A DNA stretch of 64,000 bases, from assembly GCF_000214215.1 (NCBI RefSeq), contig NC_015559.1, positions 62,001 to 126,000 on the forward strand, given 5' to 3'. The DNA is from Marinomonas posidonica IVIA-Po-181 (GTDB lineage Bacteria; Pseudomonadota; Gammaproteobacteria; Pseudomonadales; Marinomonadaceae). Positions 63,459 through 64,000 of the stretch are shown piece by piece. Under the pieces are notes generated by a model. The model made no database searches. It was not told the DNA's origin and saw only the letters and a list, made by a program, of their open reading frames with translations. Positions within the stretch are counted from its first letter, which is position 1; every line of letters starts with the position of its first letter. Made by a program: the position numbers and the translations under genes.

Positions 63459-64000
63459 TTAGCCTTTCACTCCACCGTCGGTTAGCCCGCCGGACAAATG
63501 TCGATTGGCCAACATAAAGCAAATAATGACGGGCAACAGAGTCAGCATGGAGGCCGCCATAATGCGATCCCAGATGGCATTTTTTGAGGTAAATAAGGTT
63601 TGTAATGCCAAGGGCAAAGTGTGGAAATCTTGATACTGTTTTAGAAACACCGAGGCGAATAAATACTCGTTCCAAGCGATGACAAAACAGTAGATAAACA
63701 CGGTAAACAACATGGGTTTGGATAAGGGCATGATAATTCGCCAAAAGGCTTCCACTCTTGAGCAACCGTCCATCATGGCGGCTTCTTCCAATGAAAAGGG
63801 AATAGTGCGGAAATAATTGCCCAGCATGTACATGGCGACGGGTAAGGTTTGAATCAGATAGATTAAAAACAAACTGAAAATCGTACCGCCTGCGCTGGAC
63901 GCCAATCCCACGTTAACGCTCATTTGGTAGAGCGGCACCATCAGCAAAACCCCACCTACCATGTAGACAAAGAGCACACCGTTAGCCATCAGCGATTGGG
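63459..64000 (-). CDS. Sugar ABC transporter permease (MalG-like), truncated by the window edge
   Basis: The C-terminal 180 or so residues of a CUT1 permease; the frame stays open through base 64000 on the minus strand, so the N-terminus is missing. The EAA loop SLEEAAMMDGCSRVEAFWRIIMPLSKPM is complete, and the last helix ends in RHLSGGLTDGGVKG, the standard MalG-type C-terminus. It is upstream of the MalK-like ATPase in the same operon with a 153-bp gap. Confidence 0.88.
   Translation of the reverse strand, partial: QSLMANGVLFVYMVGGVLLMVPLYQMSVNVGLASSAGGTIFSLFLIYLIQTLPVAMYMLGNYFRTIPFSLEEAAMMDGCSRVEAFWRIIMPLSKPMLFTVFIYCFVIAWNEYLFASVFLKQYQDFHTLPLALQTLFTSKNAIWDRIMAASMLTLLPVIICFMLANRHLSGGLTDGGVKG

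Overview
The window reads as a chromosomal segment of a marine gammaproteobacterium. The best guess is a Marinomonas-like member of the Oceanospirillales. The basis is gene content (cytochrome bo3 operon with cyoE, RsmC, MocR and AraC regulators, many solute transporters, two chemoreceptors, a pectate lyase and a beta-propeller phytase) and a moderate, slightly AT-rich base composition. No marker gene fixes the species. I see no rRNA, tRNA, CRISPR array, insertion sequence or prophage.

Layout. 0.1-0.4 kb: a small DUF2798 membrane protein. 0.8-9.1 kb: a LacI-controlled carbohydrate locus (LacD-type aldolase, Gfo/Idh/MocA dehydrogenase, cupin lyxose-isomerase-like protein, PfkB kinase, ribose-type ABC importer). 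Two matching LacI-type operators flank its promoter and the regulator is convergent at the far end. 9.3-12.1 kb: flavin-binding PPOX protein, GNAT and a MocR regulator. 12.1-17.7 kb: cyoABCDE behind a long structured leader; CyoA carries a Met/His-rich tail. 17.8-24.2 kb: a tannase-family protein lacking its nucleophile, an SDR, a GGCT-like protein, RsmC, and a coupled AraC regulator/degenerate GGDEF pair. 24.5-29.7 kb: a two-domain phytase behind a probable Pho box, a chemoreceptor and an MFS exporter. 29.8-35.5 kb: dppABCDF-type peptide importer. 36-42.4 kb: a 3-hydroxyisobutyrate-dehydrogenase relative, SGNH hydrolase, coniferyl-aldehyde-type dehydrogenase, dCache chemoreceptor and DeoR regulator.

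42.7-49.7 kb: an uncharacterised locus combining an AfuABC/FbpABC-type ABC importer with three hydrolases of phosphoesterase-rich folds (MBL, histidine phosphatase, T4 PNKP-like HAD) and a DUF4432 epimerase-like protein. It faces the divergent DeoR regulator across an inverted-repeat operator candidate. I consider it the best candidate for an undescribed system, probably uptake and dephosphorylation of a phosphorylated solute. 49.7-58.1 kb: GGCT-like protein, Ada, TauE/SafE transporter, methyltransferase, a pectate lyase with a KdgR-like box, an MFS/LysR divergent pair, GFA and GNAT proteins. 58.1-62.2 kb: DUF6471, then a DUF2170-PspA-YqiJ-flotillin membrane-stress operon behind a perfect 16-bp inverted repeat. 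62.2-64 kb: the end of a CUT1 sugar ABC transporter operon (MalK-like ATPase and a truncated MalG-like permease).

Functional themes are scavenging of plant- or algal-derived carbon and phosphorus (sugars, pectin, phytate, peptides, possibly organophosphates), chemotaxis, respiration and envelope maintenance. Most start sites were chosen from Shine-Dalgarno spacing. All family calls come from motif recognition by eye, without database searches.
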